Source: Chloroflexota bacterium (lineage in GTDB: Bacteria; Chloroflexota; Anaerolineae; Anaerolineales; Villigracilaceae). Taken from it: a DNA stretch of 64,000 nt. A program made the translations under genes and the position numbers. Below the pieces are notes generated by a model. The model saw only the letters and a list, made by a program, of their open reading frames with translations. It was not told the DNA's origin and did not search any database. Where the stretch lies: positions 310,001 through 374,000 of the forward strand of contig JAIOOU010000017.1 of assembly GCA_021414245.1 (NCBI GenBank), in the 5' to 3' direction. Positions 1 through 9,010 of this stretch are shown here, in pieces; position 1 is the first letter of the stretch, and each line of letters begins with the position of its first letter.

Positions 1-1
1 C

Positions 2-199
2 CTCTTTACCCGTGCAGACGAAGTGGAGACTGCCTGGTCGCTGATCGATCCCATTCTTCAGACGTGGGAAGCGCATCAGACTCCGCCCCTGGCTGCTTAC
101 AAACCAGGTAGTTGGGGCCCCCCTGAGGGATATGACCTCCTGGCTCGCGACGGACGTCGTTGGCTCAATGAAGAAACCAGTATGATGTTGGAGAAATAA
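2..199 (+). CDS. zwf: Glucose-6-phosphate dehydrogenase, C-terminal end (partial)
   Basis: Only the last 65 codons are in the window; the 5' part lies upstream. The reading frame carries the C-terminal signature of G6PD: an FTRADEVETAW segment, DPILQTWE, then a YKPGSWGP motif and a DGRRW near the end. The enzyme oxidises glucose-6-phosphate with NADP+ (or NAD+) in the oxidative pentose phosphate pathway. A strong terminator follows the stop codon at once, so this gene ends its transcription unit. The family call is by recognised motifs; cofactor preference cannot be judged from this fragment. Confidence 0.85.
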   Translation, partial: LFTRADEVETAWSLIDPILQTWEAHQTPPLAAYKPGSWGPPEGYDLLARDGRRWLNEETSMMLEK

Positions 200-214
200 A
201 CCCGAACACCGGTC

Positions 215-253
215 AAAAAGAGGCCTGACTTCAACGCCAGGCCTCTTTTTGTT
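215..253 (+). terminator. Rho-independent terminator after zwf
   Basis: A 13-bp perfect stem (positions 215-227 pairing with 238-250) with a 10-base loop ends in a run of T. It begins 15 bases after the zwf stop codon. The A-run on the 5' side makes it potentially bidirectional. Confidence 0.85.
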
Positions 254-289
254 TGGAAATCGTAAGTGCATTTTCCGCACAGGGTGTCG

Positions 290-295
290 TATAAT
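290..295 (+). promoter_or_regulatory. Putative -10 box for the PAS-GGDEF gene
   Basis: A perfect TATAAT lies 19 bases before the ATG at 315, just after the zwf terminator. The matching -35 position (267-272) is weak. This supports 315 as the real start, because an upstream in-frame start at 249 would lie inside the terminator and before the promoter. Confidence 0.5.
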
Positions 296-314
296 TGCGG
301 ATAGTAAAAGACCC

Positions 315-1877
315 ATGATCAATTCATCCAAGACAAGAAAGACCTTCACCCTGTTAATCATCGTCAGTCTGACGTTAACAGGGTTGTTTTTATTGTGGAA
401 ATTCATCCCTTGGGGAAATACTACCGGCATATTATTTTTTTTCACAGGCCTTTTTATCGGCATTGTCATTTTTGCCGCCATTCAGTACTTTCTGATAAGA
501 CCTTCCCCCGCACGCGTGGGGGGAAACAAGCTTGCCAGCCATCTTGATGAATTGGTATACAGCACCATTCTGGAGACCTCGTCCGATTCATTCGCAGTGG
601 TAGATCTGACAGGCCGGCTGATTTTTTGCAGCCCTCAAACAGCCAGCCTGCATGGATATGACAGCCCCGGGGAATTGATCGGCAAAAGAGCCTTTACCTT
701 GTTACCCTTAAAGGAAATCCTCCGCGCTACAAAATATATGCAGCTTACCCTGCAGAGCGGGATGATCAAGAACATCGAATTCACCCTTCTAAAAAAGAAC
801 GGAGACCCGTTCATTGCGGAAGTAAGCGCCTCCCTCATAAAAAACCGGAGCGGAGCATCGATTGCCTTTATGGTTACCGTCCGGGATATCACGGAACGCA
901 AATGGGTGGAGGAACAGATTCGGGAAAGTGAAGCGCGTTATCGCATTGTTGCCGACAACACCTTCGATTGGGAATTCTGGCAGGCGCCGAACGACCGTTT
1001 TATTTACATTTCCCCCTCCTGCAAACGCATCACCGGCTGGGACGCCACCGAGTTCATCAAGAATCCAGGCCTTGTCGAACGCATCATTCATCCCGACGAC
1101 CGGCAGCATTACCTGCTGCACTCAGTCGCAACAAAGCAAAATAAAACCCCCGGAGAGATCGAATTCCGCATCCAGCGCGCCGATGGCGTGGAGCGCTGGA
1201 TCAATCACATCTGCCAGCCAGTGTTCGATGAAAGCGGAAATTTTACGGGCACACGGGGCAGCAACCGGGATATTACAGAGCGCAAAATCGCCGAGGACAA
1301 CCTTCAGCAAGCAAACGAACAGCTTCGCCTTCAGCTCTCGGAAATTGAGCAATTGCAGATCATCCTGCGCCAGCAGGCCTTGCACGACCCATTGACCGGC
1401 TTGCATAACCGTCGATATATGGAGGAGGGTCTGCGAATGGAACTTGCCCGCGCTGCCAGGGAGGATTACCAGGTCACAATCGCCCTCCTGGACATGGATA
1501 ACTTAAAGGTCTTTAATGACACCCACGGTCATGCCGTTGGAGACAAGGCCCTGGTCCTGCTAGGCGAAAAGCTTCGTGAACTGACCAGGACCGATGACAT
1601 TATCTGCAGATATGGGGGGGATGAATTCCTGATCGTTCTCCATAAGACAAATCTAAAGGATGGTTTTAAGCGTGTCAACCAATGGCGGAAGGCCATGGAG
1701 GACCTGCGAATTCCACATGAACAGCTGCAGCTTCAAATTACCTTTACTGCGGGGATAGCGACCTATCCATTCCATGGAAGATCCCTGGAACAGATCATCA
1801 AGGCGGCCGACGATGCGCTATATGAGGCAAAGAAGAAGGGTCGTAATATTGTCATGGCCCCGGATGAACCCACATAA
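315..1877 (+). CDS. Membrane PAS-PAS-GGDEF diguanylate cyclase
   Basis: A 520-residue signalling protein predicted to make cyclic di-GMP. Two membrane helices lie near residues 11-31 and 38-61 with almost no loop between them. Two PAS domains follow (about 80-195 and 205-325), each ending in a PAC-type segment (RDITERK). After a short coiled coil comes a GGDEF domain with an intact active-site loop at residues 434-438. An RxxD product-inhibition motif lies five residues before it, so catalysis and feedback inhibition both look preserved. The start at 315 was chosen because the in-frame codon at 249 overlaps the upstream terminator. The signal sensed by the PAS domains is unknown. It is transcribed alone. 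Confidence 0.85.
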   Translation: MINSSKTRKTFTLLIIVSLTLTGLFLLWKFIPWGNTTGILFFFTGLFIGIVIFAAIQYFLIRPSPARVGGNKLASHLDELVYSTILETSSDSFAVVDLTGRLIFCSPQTASLHGYDSPGELIGKRAFTLLPLKEILRATKYMQLTLQSGMIKNIEFTLLKKNGDPFIAEVSASLIKNRSGASIAFMVTVRDITERKWVEEQIRESEARYRIVADNTFDWEFWQAPNDRFIYISPSCKRITGWDATEFIKNPGLVERIIHPDDRQHYLLHSVATKQNKTPGEIEFRIQRADGVERWINHICQPVFDESGNFTGTRGSNRDITERKIAEDNLQQANEQLRLQLSEIEQLQIILRQQALHDPLTGLHNRRYMEEGLRMELARAAREDYQVTIALLDMDNLKVFNDTHGHAVGDKALVLLGEKLRELTRTDDIICRYGGDEFLIVLHKTNLKDGFKRVNQWRKAMEDLRIPHEQLQLQITFTAGIATYPFHGRSLEQIIKAADDALYEAKKKGRNIVMAPDEPT

Positions 1878-1953
1878 TTACCACACATTCTCTTCACTTT
1901 CATTTTATCTGCAGGTGGGAAAATAAAGTCAAGTTTACAAATCGGAGGTAAAT

Positions 1954-2397
1954 ATGAAAAGTAAGAAATGGCTTTGGGTTACTCTGACCATCCTGCTTAC
2001 ATTGGTGGTTCTCACAGGTGTGGCAGGCGTAAGTTTTCGAATGGGTGTCATGCAAAGCGCGCGCTTTGCGACAACAAATGCCGGTCAAATCCAGGGACAA
2101 TTTCCACCTTTCGGGCACATGCGCGGCTATGAAGGGAATTTCCACGGTCAGGCCGGAGACAATCCGCATCTGATGCAGAGATTCAACCATGGAAGTTTCG
2201 GGCGCGATGGTTTTGAACACAGGCGCGGAGGGTCATGGCTCTCACCCATTTTCGGTCTCTTTCATGTGTTGATCCTTGCCCTGATTCTTTGGGGAGCCTA
2301 CAAGCTTTATCAGAATAGTGGCTGGAAATTTATGAAGGTTCCGGAAGCTGAAATCGCTCCCATTGAAGAAAAACCGGCGGCGAAGAAAAAGAAGTGA
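1954..2397 (+). CDS. Small membrane protein with His/Gly/Phe-rich loop
   Basis: A 147-residue protein of unknown function. An N-terminal membrane helix (about residues 6-28) is followed by a polar segment of some 60 residues rich in Gly, Phe, Arg and His (at least six His). A second helix (about 93-113) and a short lysine-rich tail ending in KKKK complete it. The start has a strong GGAGG site at 1944-1948. The layout suggests an envelope protein with an exposed, possibly metal-binding loop, but this is inference. A protein of similar architecture lies at 4864-5190, on the other side of the two-component system, so both may belong to the same envelope response. Confidence 0.6.
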   Translation: MKSKKWLWVTLTILLTLVVLTGVAGVSFRMGVMQSARFATTNAGQIQGQFPPFGHMRGYEGNFHGQAGDNPHLMQRFNHGSFGRDGFEHRRGGSWLSPIFGLFHVLILALILWGAYKLYQNSGWKFMKVPEAEIAPIEEKPAAKKKK

Positions 2398-2421
2398 TTC
2401 GGCCGCAATGCTCCATCTGAA

Positions 2422-2456
2422 AAAGACAATCGCCTTGCAAAAAGGCGATTGTCTTT
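2422..2456 (+). terminator. Rho-independent terminator
   Basis: A 15-bp perfect stem (2422-2436 with 2442-2456) with a five-base loop and T-rich 3' arm, 25 bases after the stop codon at 2397. It closes the small membrane protein gene. Confidence 0.85.
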
Positions 2457-2460
2457 TAAT

Positions 2461-2748
2461 CACATAATGTCTTCTTCATTCCACAACCTTGCCTTTACAT
2501 CCGATACATATACTGGTCTTTGATGCAAAGACAATACCAGCGGCACATCTGCTTCATCGCAGACAGGGCAGGCCTTCGGTCCGGGAGGAAACGGCACCGG
2601 ATACATACAGGGAGGATTCCCCGAAGGCGGGATGCCCGATATGGCCCGGGAAAATCCACACATTTCCTTCACAACCCCGGCAGGTGACCTTGTGGCATAA
2701 TTCATTCCATCGATATTTGAATTTCAACCTTTGACAAAAGAAGACAAC
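2461..2748. other. Intergenic region with possible decayed zinc-ribbon remnant
   Basis: About 290 bases without a convincing gene. On the minus strand three CxxC pairs can be read: at 2671-2682 and 2497-2508 in one frame, separated by a stop, and at 2559-2570 in another frame. A minus-strand frame of 81 codons (2460-2705) containing the CPVC pair is open, but has no clear ribosome site. This could be a small zinc-ribbon gene broken by frameshift or chance. The promoter of the response-regulator gene must also lie here; I see no clear -10/-35 pair. Confidence 0.25.
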
Positions 2749-3432
2749 ATGCCTCAAACTGTATTGATCGTTGATGATGAAAAACGCCTGGTATCCCTCG
2801 TGCAAAGCTACCTGACCCAGGAAGGCTACCGCGTGGTCACCGCCTACAATGGCAAAGAAGCCCTGGATGTATCCCGGAAGGAAAAACCGGATCTGATCAT
2901 CCTGGATATTATGATGCCGGAGATGAACGGCTATGACTTCATGCGTACCCATCGCACCGGGCGCGACACCCCTATTATTATGTTGACCGCTAAAGTGGAG
3001 GATGACGACAAGGTGATCGGACTTGAACTTGGCGCGGATGATTATGTGGCCAAACCCTTCAAACCACGCGAACTCATGGCGCGTGTCCGCAATGTGCTCC
3101 GCCGCGCGGGGAAATCCGAACCCAAGGGAAAAACCTTGCGGGTGGCGGATATCACCCTGGACCGCGACAGCCGCGAAGTATTCGTGGGCGAGCGCAGCAC
3201 AGACCTGACACCCTCTGAATTCGACCTGCTGGCCGCACTCATGACCACGCCCGGGCGGGTGTTTTCCCGGCTTGACCTTCTGGACGTGATCCAGGGAGTC
3301 CGCTACGAAGGCTATGAACGGACCATCGACACTCATGTCAAAAATCTACGGGCCAAGATCGAATCCGACCCGCGCAAACCCCTTCACATTGAAACAGTGT
3401 ATGGGGTTGGCTATCGCCTCAATAAAGGTTGA
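2749..3432 (+). CDS. OmpR/PhoB-type response regulator
   Basis: A 227-residue two-component regulator. The receiver domain (residues 3-115) has the acidic pair D9-D10, the phospho-acceptor D53 in an ILDIMMPE context, and the switch lysine in YVAKPF near 102. A winged-helix DNA-binding domain (about 130-225) ends with the usual VYGVGYRL strand. I chose the ATG at 2749, preceded by AAAAGAAG, over the TTG at 2731. Three bases separate it from the kinase gene downstream, so the two are co-transcribed and form a cognate pair. Targets are unknown; the flanking small membrane proteins are candidates. Confidence 0.92.
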   Translation: MPQTVLIVDDEKRLVSLVQSYLTQEGYRVVTAYNGKEALDVSRKEKPDLIILDIMMPEMNGYDFMRTHRTGRDTPIIMLTAKVEDDDKVIGLELGADDYVAKPFKPRELMARVRNVLRRAGKSEPKGKTLRVADITLDRDSREVFVGERSTDLTPSEFDLLAALMTTPGRVFSRLDLLDVIQGVRYEGYERTIDTHVKNLRAKIESDPRKPLHIETVYGVGYRLNKG

Positions 3433-3435
3433 CCC

Positions 3436-4776
3436 ATGCGATCCCTGACCTCAAAATTGATCCTGGCCTTTCTTGCCGTCAGCCTCATCAGCATTTTCGT
3501 GGTGGTGGCATCCACGCGCTTTTCCACCAACCGCGAATTTGACAAGTTTCTTTCCAACCAATACGAAACCGAACTGGCGACCGAACTGGCCAGATATTAT
3601 GAAATCAATAACACCTGGGATCAGGTAGACCGGGCCTATCTGGGTCAAACCGCCATGCAGTTCGGTCCACAAGGAGACCGGCCTTCGAATTTTTGCGTGA
3701 CCGATGCCAAAGGCATCGTCGTCATGGAAAGTTTCGCCCACAAAATCGGCGACACGGTCAACGCAGAAATTCTCAAGACAGCCACGCCCATTCAATCGAG
3801 CTCGCAGACCATTGGGTATTTGTTAATCGAAAGACCGCCGGATCGAAGGGATCCCATGGGGGATGAATTCATCAAACGCCTGGACCTCTCCCTGCTTGTG
3901 ACCGCCATTGGCACGATCATCCTGGCTTCCATCTTCGGAACCTTTCTATCACGCACCATCAGCCGCCCCATTCGCGAGTTGACCCGGGCCACGCACGAAA
4001 TGGCTGGTGGCAAATTCGGCCAGCAGGTCCCGGTCCGTTCCCGTGATGAGATCGGCGAACTGGCGTCCTCCTTCAACAAAATGAACGACGATCTGGCCCG
4101 CTCCTTCAATCTTCGCAAACAAATGACCGCCGACATTGCCCACGAATTGCGCACACCGCTCAGCCTCATCATCGGCCACGCCGAAGGAGTCCACGATGGT
4201 GTCCTGCCGCCTTCCAGGGAAAACTTTGAGATCATCCGCGAGGAGGCGGGCCGCCTCGAACAACTCGTCAACGATCTGCGGACTCTCTCCCTTGCCGACG
4301 CCGGGGAACTCTCGATGGATTTCCAAAGCGTTGAGATCAACAAACTCCTGGGCGATCTCAAATCTCATTACATGGTTCATTTCAATCAGAAACGCATCGC
4401 TCTTGACCTCGAGCCTGCCCCGGCCAGCCTGCGGGCAAATCTTGACCCGGTCCGTTTCACGCAGGTGTTGACCAACATCCTTGAAAATGCGCTTCGCTAT
4501 ACACCCGAGAATGGGCGCGTACTCATTGCCAGCATTGAGAAAAATGGAAATATTGAAATCGTAATTCAAGACAACGGCGAGGGGGTTTCCCCCGGGGATG
4601 CCGCCCATCTTTTTGACCGATTCTACCGGGCAGATTCCTCGCGCACCCGCGATGAAGGCGGCTCAGGCCTGGGGCTGGCGATTGCCAAATCCATCATTGA
4701 AATGCATCACGGAAGGGTCTGGGCCGAAAGCCAAAAAGGCAAGGGCCTGGCAGTCCATATTCTATTACCATCCTAA
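3436..4776 (+). CDS. Sensor histidine kinase (HAMP-HisKA-HATPase)
   Basis: A 446-residue membrane kinase partnered with the regulator just upstream. It has an N-terminal helix (about 7-27), an extracytoplasmic sensor segment (30-145), and a second helix (about 152-173). A HAMP linker follows (175-225), then HisKA with the phosphorylated His236 in an AHELRTPL box, and a HATPase_c domain with N box (ENALRYTPE), DNGEG and GSGLGLAI motifs. All catalytic boxes are intact. The stimulus cannot be read from sequence. It ends before a bidirectional terminator at 4804-4843. Confidence 0.92.
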   Translation: MRSLTSKLILAFLAVSLISIFVVVASTRFSTNREFDKFLSNQYETELATELARYYEINNTWDQVDRAYLGQTAMQFGPQGDRPSNFCVTDAKGIVVMESFAHKIGDTVNAEILKTATPIQSSSQTIGYLLIERPPDRRDPMGDEFIKRLDLSLLVTAIGTIILASIFGTFLSRTISRPIRELTRATHEMAGGKFGQQVPVRSRDEIGELASSFNKMNDDLARSFNLRKQMTADIAHELRTPLSLIIGHAEGVHDGVLPPSRENFEIIREEAGRLEQLVNDLRTLSLADAGELSMDFQSVEINKLLGDLKSHYMVHFNQKRIALDLEPAPASLRANLDPVRFTQVLTNILENALRYTPENGRVLIASIEKNGNIEIVIQDNGEGVSPGDAAHLFDRFYRADSSRTRDEGGSGLGLAIAKSIIEMHHGRVWAESQKGKGLAVHILLPS

Positions 4777-4803
4777 ATTACATTCAATTCTCTCCACTAA
4801 GAA

Positions 4804-4843
4804 AATAAGAAAAGGTGTCCGGAATCGGACACCTTTTCTTATT
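4804..4843. terminator. Bidirectional terminator between convergent genes
   Basis: An 18-bp perfect inverted repeat (4804-4821 with 4826-4843), with A-rich and T-rich outer arms, placed between the kinase gene (plus) and the minus-strand gene ending at 4864. It can serve both strands. Confidence 0.85.
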
Positions 4844-4863
4844 GGAGAACCCCACCTCAACGA

Positions 4864-5190
4864 TCAAGGCGCAAGCCGTTTCCGGTTTTTTCTTGCAATG
4901 CTCCTCGGCCACACGATGGCTGTCACCAACAAACCGATCACAGCGACATTCTTGATCGGTCCCAACAACCAAAATTCTCCTGCTTCCCGGCCTTCTTCCC
5001 TGCCCTGACCGGGTCTGTTTCCATCAAAAGGAGGCCTAAATCCCTCGCCTCCTCCGCCACCCGGGCGAAATTGAGGGCCGTCCCCAAAACCGGGGGCGTT
5101 TGCGCCGCTCGCATTGACGATTATCACGATCAACGCTGTCACAACGGAAAATACCAATCCAAGGGCAAGAATACGTCCCAAAGTTCTCAT
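4864..5190 (-). CDS. Small membrane protein with Gly/Arg-rich loop
   Basis: A 108-residue protein of unknown function. The N-terminal helix (about 5-27) could be a signal anchor. A loop (30-72) is very rich in Gly, Pro, Arg and Phe with a GGGGGEGF stretch, and a second helix (about 75-95) ends in a basic tail. The start overlaps the stop of the DUF4405 gene by four bases (ATGA), so translation is coupled. Its two-helix, loop-in-the-middle plan parallels the protein at 1954-2397, although the loops differ in composition (His-rich there, Pro/Gly-rich here). Confidence 0.6.
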   Translation of the reverse strand: MRTLGRILALGLVFSVVTALIVIIVNASGANAPGFGDGPQFRPGGGGGEGFRPPFDGNRPGQGREEGREAGEFWLLGPIKNVAVIGLLVTAIVWPRSIARKNRKRLAP

Positions 5191-5705
5191 TTGGCACCAT
5201 CCTTCCCTGCCTTCAAGGAGAAGAGGTTTTTAAATGGCTGGATTAAATATTTACTAAATGTGTTCACAATCCAATTCCAATGCAGAGCCGTATGGACACC
5301 CAGCAGCAACAGTACGATATTTGCAGACATGTCATGCAGGCGTCTCCATGCAAATCCGATTGGAAGCTTGATTCCAAGATACGGGAGCGCAACTTCAGAG
5401 ATCATGATCCCCGATATCATCAGAAGGGTTCCATCAATAAAGAGCAGCCAGTTTAAAATATAATTGAGCCGGTTTTGAAGGCCCAGCCTTCCAGCGAACC
5501 GCCGGGTAATTTCGATAATCCATTCCCAGCTTAAGAGCAGGTGAACAGTGATCGTCGCCAGCATGGACAATCCCAGCCATTCATGAACGGCAAGTCCGCT
5601 TGAACGCGGTTCCATCATGACCAGAAAAACAATAAAAATAAGAATGTCCATCCATATTTTCGTTTTCGTCTGGCCGGTTGAGGTCTTCACAATTTCATCA
5701 GTCAT
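5187..5705 (-). CDS. DUF4405-type integral membrane protein
   Basis: A 172-residue membrane protein with four predicted helices (about 20-35, 42-65, 85-105, 125-147). Histidines near or within the helices (VHEWLG, TVHLLLSWEW, RRLHDMSAN, GVHTALHWNW) match the DUF4405 family, whose fold resembles a small b-type cytochrome that could bind haem between helices. Haem binding is inference. A good ribosome site (GAAGGAGG) precedes the ATG at 5705. The gene overlaps the next one by four bases, forming a two-gene unit. Confidence 0.7.
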   Translation of the reverse strand: MTDEIVKTSTGQTKTKIWMDILIFIVFLVMMEPRSSGLAVHEWLGLSMLATITVHLLLSWEWIIEITRRFAGRLGLQNRLNYILNWLLFIDGTLLMISGIMISEVALPYLGIKLPIGFAWRRLHDMSANIVLLLLGVHTALHWNWIVNTFSKYLIQPFKNLFSLKAGKDGAK

Positions 5706-6097
5706 AATGCCTCCTTCAGAGGATTGATTTTATGGGGTTTCTGATAATTCCGGTCATAAAAATGCGGGGAAATTGTGTAGATATTGTAAAAGGAATCGCC
5801 CTTCATTTAATGTGTCTGCAGAGTGATTCTTTTTAATGACCATCCAGTTAATCCCACAGGAGTCTTTTTCAGGATCATCCACCGGCTTGTATTCAAACAA
5901 GCCGCACTGACCGCCATGATAATGGCCAGGTTTTTCAAGGCTTCCATCGGGAATTGCCCGGTCTCTTCCCGATCTGCCCAATCAGATCGATAACTGCCCG
6001 TCGTCGGCAGAGGTGATTGAATGTTGCCATTCTAAGAACAAAGAGCCGGAATTGGATGACGAAAATGCAGAAGAATTTGTAAATCAACCTCAAACTT
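5706..6097. other. Intergenic region, possible short minus-strand frame
   Basis: About 390 bases between the DUF4405 gene and yigZ. A minus-strand open frame of 75 codons (5754-5981) has coding-like composition but no clear ribosome site, no recognised domain and an unremarkable start. It could be a fragment of a lost gene. I see no hairpin terminator and no RNA gene here. Confidence 0.25.
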
Positions 6098-6733
6098 TCA
6101 AACTGCCACGACCATCTCTTTCACCTCAATAACCTCTGCCTGAATTTTGCCGGCGCTGAGCTCACGGAGATCATTTTGAAAGGCGTCGAAAGAATCCACT
6201 GGAAAGCGAACAGTCATGGTTATGTCTGCGCCGAAATCTTCTCCCAGCACGGAACCCTGCCTTCGGGCTGCAACCAGTCGCAATCTTTCCAACATATTGT
6301 ACGGGAAGGCTACCATGGCTATATAAACTTCCATTCTTTTTCCCCGTGCGACTTGATTTACCGCCAACTGGGCAGCTTCGGTATACGCTTTGACCAACCC
6401 GCCTGTTCCCAATAGTGTTCCGCCAAAATAACGCGTAATGACCAGCACCACATCCCCAAGGCCGCTGCCCCGCAGCACCGCCAGGGCCGGCCTGCCCGAA
6501 GTCCCGGCCGGTTCACCATCATCGGAAAAATATTCCGTTACTGTATTTCCTCCGCCAATCACATAAACAGGCACATGATGCGAAGCGTCAGGAAACTCCC
6601 GTCGGATGCGGGCCATGAATGCCCGGGCTTCGTCAATGCCAAACGCAGGGGCAATCGTGGTGATAAATCGGGAATTGAGGACAACAAGCTCCTTTCGAAG
6701 CTCGGTCAGGGGAACAAAGTAAGGTCTTTGCAT
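6098..6733 (-). CDS. yigZ: YigZ/IMPACT family protein
   Basis: A 211-residue member of the UPF0029/IMPACT family. The N-terminal domain (about 10-125) has the family's hallmark run: SRFITTIAP, then SDDGEPAGTSGRP, then LVITRYFGGTLLGTGGLVKAY. A smaller ferredoxin-like C-terminal domain follows (about 135-205). In eukaryotes IMPACT modulates Gcn2; the bacterial role is unclear and may involve nucleic acid or ribosome binding. The ATG at 6733 was chosen; a TTG at 6751 would overlap the upstream kinase stop by a few bases. Neither has a strong ribosome site, so expression may depend on coupling to the upstream gene. Confidence 0.88.
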   Translation of the reverse strand: MQRPYFVPLTELRKELVVLNSRFITTIAPAFGIDEARAFMARIRREFPDASHHVPVYVIGGGNTVTEYFSDDGEPAGTSGRPALAVLRGSGLGDVVLVITRYFGGTLLGTGGLVKAYTEAAQLAVNQVARGKRMEVYIAMVAFPYNMLERLRLVAARRQGSVLGEDFGADITMTVRFPVDSFDAFQNDLRELSAGKIQAEVIEVKEMVVAV

Positions 6734-6747
6734 GCTAAACAGGGCGG

Positions 6748-8949
6748 TCAAGCTTTTGAAGATTGAGCATTGGCAAGCGTAAAATAAAAGGTGGTCCCTT
6801 TGTTTCTGCCCTCAGATTCCAGCCAAATTCTTCCGCCATGGACCTCCACGATCCGCTTGACCAGGGTCAGCCCAATTCCGGTGCCATCCTGGTCATTACC
6901 TAATCGATTAAACAAACCAAATACCCGCTCCCGGAATTGCGGTTCGATCCCAATCCCATTGTCTTTAATAAAGAATGTGGAAAAACCGGGCTGAACCTCA
7001 ATATCCACGAGACCGATCTGAATCAGTGGATTCAGCTGGTTACCCATGAATTTCATGGAATTCCCAACAAGGTTTTGAACCACTTCCACGATCCGCGTTC
7101 GATCACACTGGATGATCGGCAGCGATTCATGCACTTCCACCCGTATCTTTTGAAAGTGATCTGGATTCATCACCAGATTCAACGCTTCCTGGACAATATC
7201 AGCAAATGCAACATTTTCGAGGGAATTGATGATCTGCCCGATCCGGGAAAGTTCCAACAGGTCATTTAATAGGTTCTGCATCGTTTCCGTGGCCTGGATC
7301 ACACGGGCAAGGTCCTGATCAAAATGAGCCAGATCCCCTTTTTGAGCATCCTGACGCAAATACCCCAAAAAACCACGAATGGTCACCAATGGCGACTTCA
7401 AATCATGTGAAACTGTGTAGGTAAAACGTTCCAGTTCGGCATTCTTGGTTTCGAGCTCTTTGATCAACTGTGAACGCTCCTTAAATAGTCTGGCGGTCTC
7501 GATGGCATTCGCCACCTGGTCCGTCATGTTTTGCAGGGCGGTAATGTCAGCATCCGTGAAGGCTGCCTCCCGGGCGGATTGAATCGTCATGGCTCCGATC
7601 ACCTGTCCGCGGGCGCGCAAAGGAAGTGCAAGTTCCGAGCGGGTTAAGGGCAGAATTGGGTTCTTAAACCTGACCGCATCCTTGCCCACATCCAGCGCGA
7701 TTCGGGCCTCATCATTGGCAACACACCAACCGACCATGGAGGAGTTGCCAACAGGCAGTGAATGTTGCGAGAGCAACATCTGACGTCCCATTTCGCCGGT
7801 GGCCGCCTGCAAAGTCAGGGTCTCATGATTTTCGTCAGCCAGAAAAATGCCGACATAATAATACTCAAAATGCGAACGGATCAATTCGACCACCATCGCC
7901 AGCAACTCATTGAGGTCGAGCATGGACGATGCCGCACCGGAGATCTCACTCGCCGTCTGAAGTTGATTCGTACGCTTGGTCAGGGCGGCCACCGCATCGC
8001 TCTGCAGCTTTTCCGATTTCTTTCTCTCTGTCACATCCGTCCAAATCCCGAGCCAGTAACGCGGGTCTCCGTTCTCATCCCGAATCAAGGCGGCCTCATC
8101 GCGCACCCAAACAACGCCGCCATCCTTTGCCTGCATGCGATATTCCATCACAAAGGGATCGCCTGTTTCGGATGTTCTCACATTTTCCGCAAGCACTGCC
8201 TCGCGATCTTCTGAATAAATAAGTTCCATCCATAAAGTCTGGTTAGCCAGAAACTCCTCACTCGCATACCCCAAAACATTCTTCACCTGCGGGCTGACAT
8301 AAGTGGTTAACGTCTGCGGAGAAACATCATTGATATAGGTAACGGTTGAAATGTTCTCAAGAAAGGAACGGTATTGGGTCTCGCTGGATTGGGCCCACAA
8401 GATGGCATTCCTGGTGGTGTCCACCGCAGCTTTTTGAAGAAGGAGGATTAAAAAAAAGAAAAATGCATAGATGAACAGACGGGCTGCTGCGGAGTATTGC
8501 GTAGCCTCTGGCAGGCTTTGGCTCGCATCTGCATAGGTCAGGTATCCGCCAAAACCCACGCTCAACGCCGCCAGCACAAATCCACTGGCATTCCCCAACA
8601 CCAGGGCACCGATCAGGATGACCGCCATATAACCAAACATAATCGGGGCTATCAAACCGCCGGTGCGGTAGGCTGCAAAGGATATCATCAGCCACAAAAA
8701 AGCCACAAACATAACTCCAGCCTGGCGCAGCAAGCTGCGCCGAATCATCCACAGGATGACCAGGCTGATAACGATCGCATTCCCGCCCAGGATGACTGCA
8801 CGTGTAATCAACTCGCGAAAAAAGAAAAGGGAGATCAGGATAAACAAAAATGAAATAATCAGCAGACCAAGTGCAAGCGAACGCAACAAATCTCCTGACA
8901 GGGATTCCTGGGTGTCTCGGGGGAAAACAAAAAAGGATTTTTTCTTCAT
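6748..8949 (-). CDS. Multi-domain sensor histidine kinase (membrane-PAS-GAF)
   Basis: A 733-residue kinase. The N-terminal third (about 25-175) holds several membrane helices, resembling a MASE-type sensor. A PAS domain follows (about 195-310), ending with the PAC segment DVTERKK. Next come a GAF domain (about 330-490), a HisKA domain with the phospho-acceptor His515 in a SHDLKSPL box, and a HATPase_c domain with N box (VGNSMKFM), DNGIGIE and GTGIGLTL motifs. No receiver or cognate regulator is adjacent, so it is an orphan kinase. Its end overlaps the region just before yigZ, so the two genes are probably one unit. Confidence 0.88.
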   Translation of the reverse strand: MKKKSFFVFPRDTQESLSGDLLRSLALGLLIISFLFILISLFFFRELITRAVILGGNAIVISLVILWMIRRSLLRQAGVMFVAFLWLMISFAAYRTGGLIAPIMFGYMAVILIGALVLGNASGFVLAALSVGFGGYLTYADASQSLPEATQYSAAARLFIYAFFFFLILLLQKAAVDTTRNAILWAQSSETQYRSFLENISTVTYINDVSPQTLTTYVSPQVKNVLGYASEEFLANQTLWMELIYSEDREAVLAENVRTSETGDPFVMEYRMQAKDGGVVWVRDEAALIRDENGDPRYWLGIWTDVTERKKSEKLQSDAVAALTKRTNQLQTASEISGAASSMLDLNELLAMVVELIRSHFEYYYVGIFLADENHETLTLQAATGEMGRQMLLSQHSLPVGNSSMVGWCVANDEARIALDVGKDAVRFKNPILPLTRSELALPLRARGQVIGAMTIQSAREAAFTDADITALQNMTDQVANAIETARLFKERSQLIKELETKNAELERFTYTVSHDLKSPLVTIRGFLGYLRQDAQKGDLAHFDQDLARVIQATETMQNLLNDLLELSRIGQIINSLENVAFADIVQEALNLVMNPDHFQKIRVEVHESLPIIQCDRTRIVEVVQNLVGNSMKFMGNQLNPLIQIGLVDIEVQPGFSTFFIKDNGIGIEPQFRERVFGLFNRLGNDQDGTGIGLTLVKRIVEVHGGRIWLESEGRNKGTTFYFTLANAQSSKA

Positions 8950-9010
8950 GGACGGACTGAAGATAATTTTACTTTAATTACAAAATGGGCCGCAAAGCAT
9001 CATTTCAAAC

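Noticed and set aside
2554-3336. Minus-strand open frame of 260 codons over the response regulator
   Set aside because: It is antisense to a clear OmpR-family gene and has no domain; only its tail touches the possible zinc-ribbon remnant.
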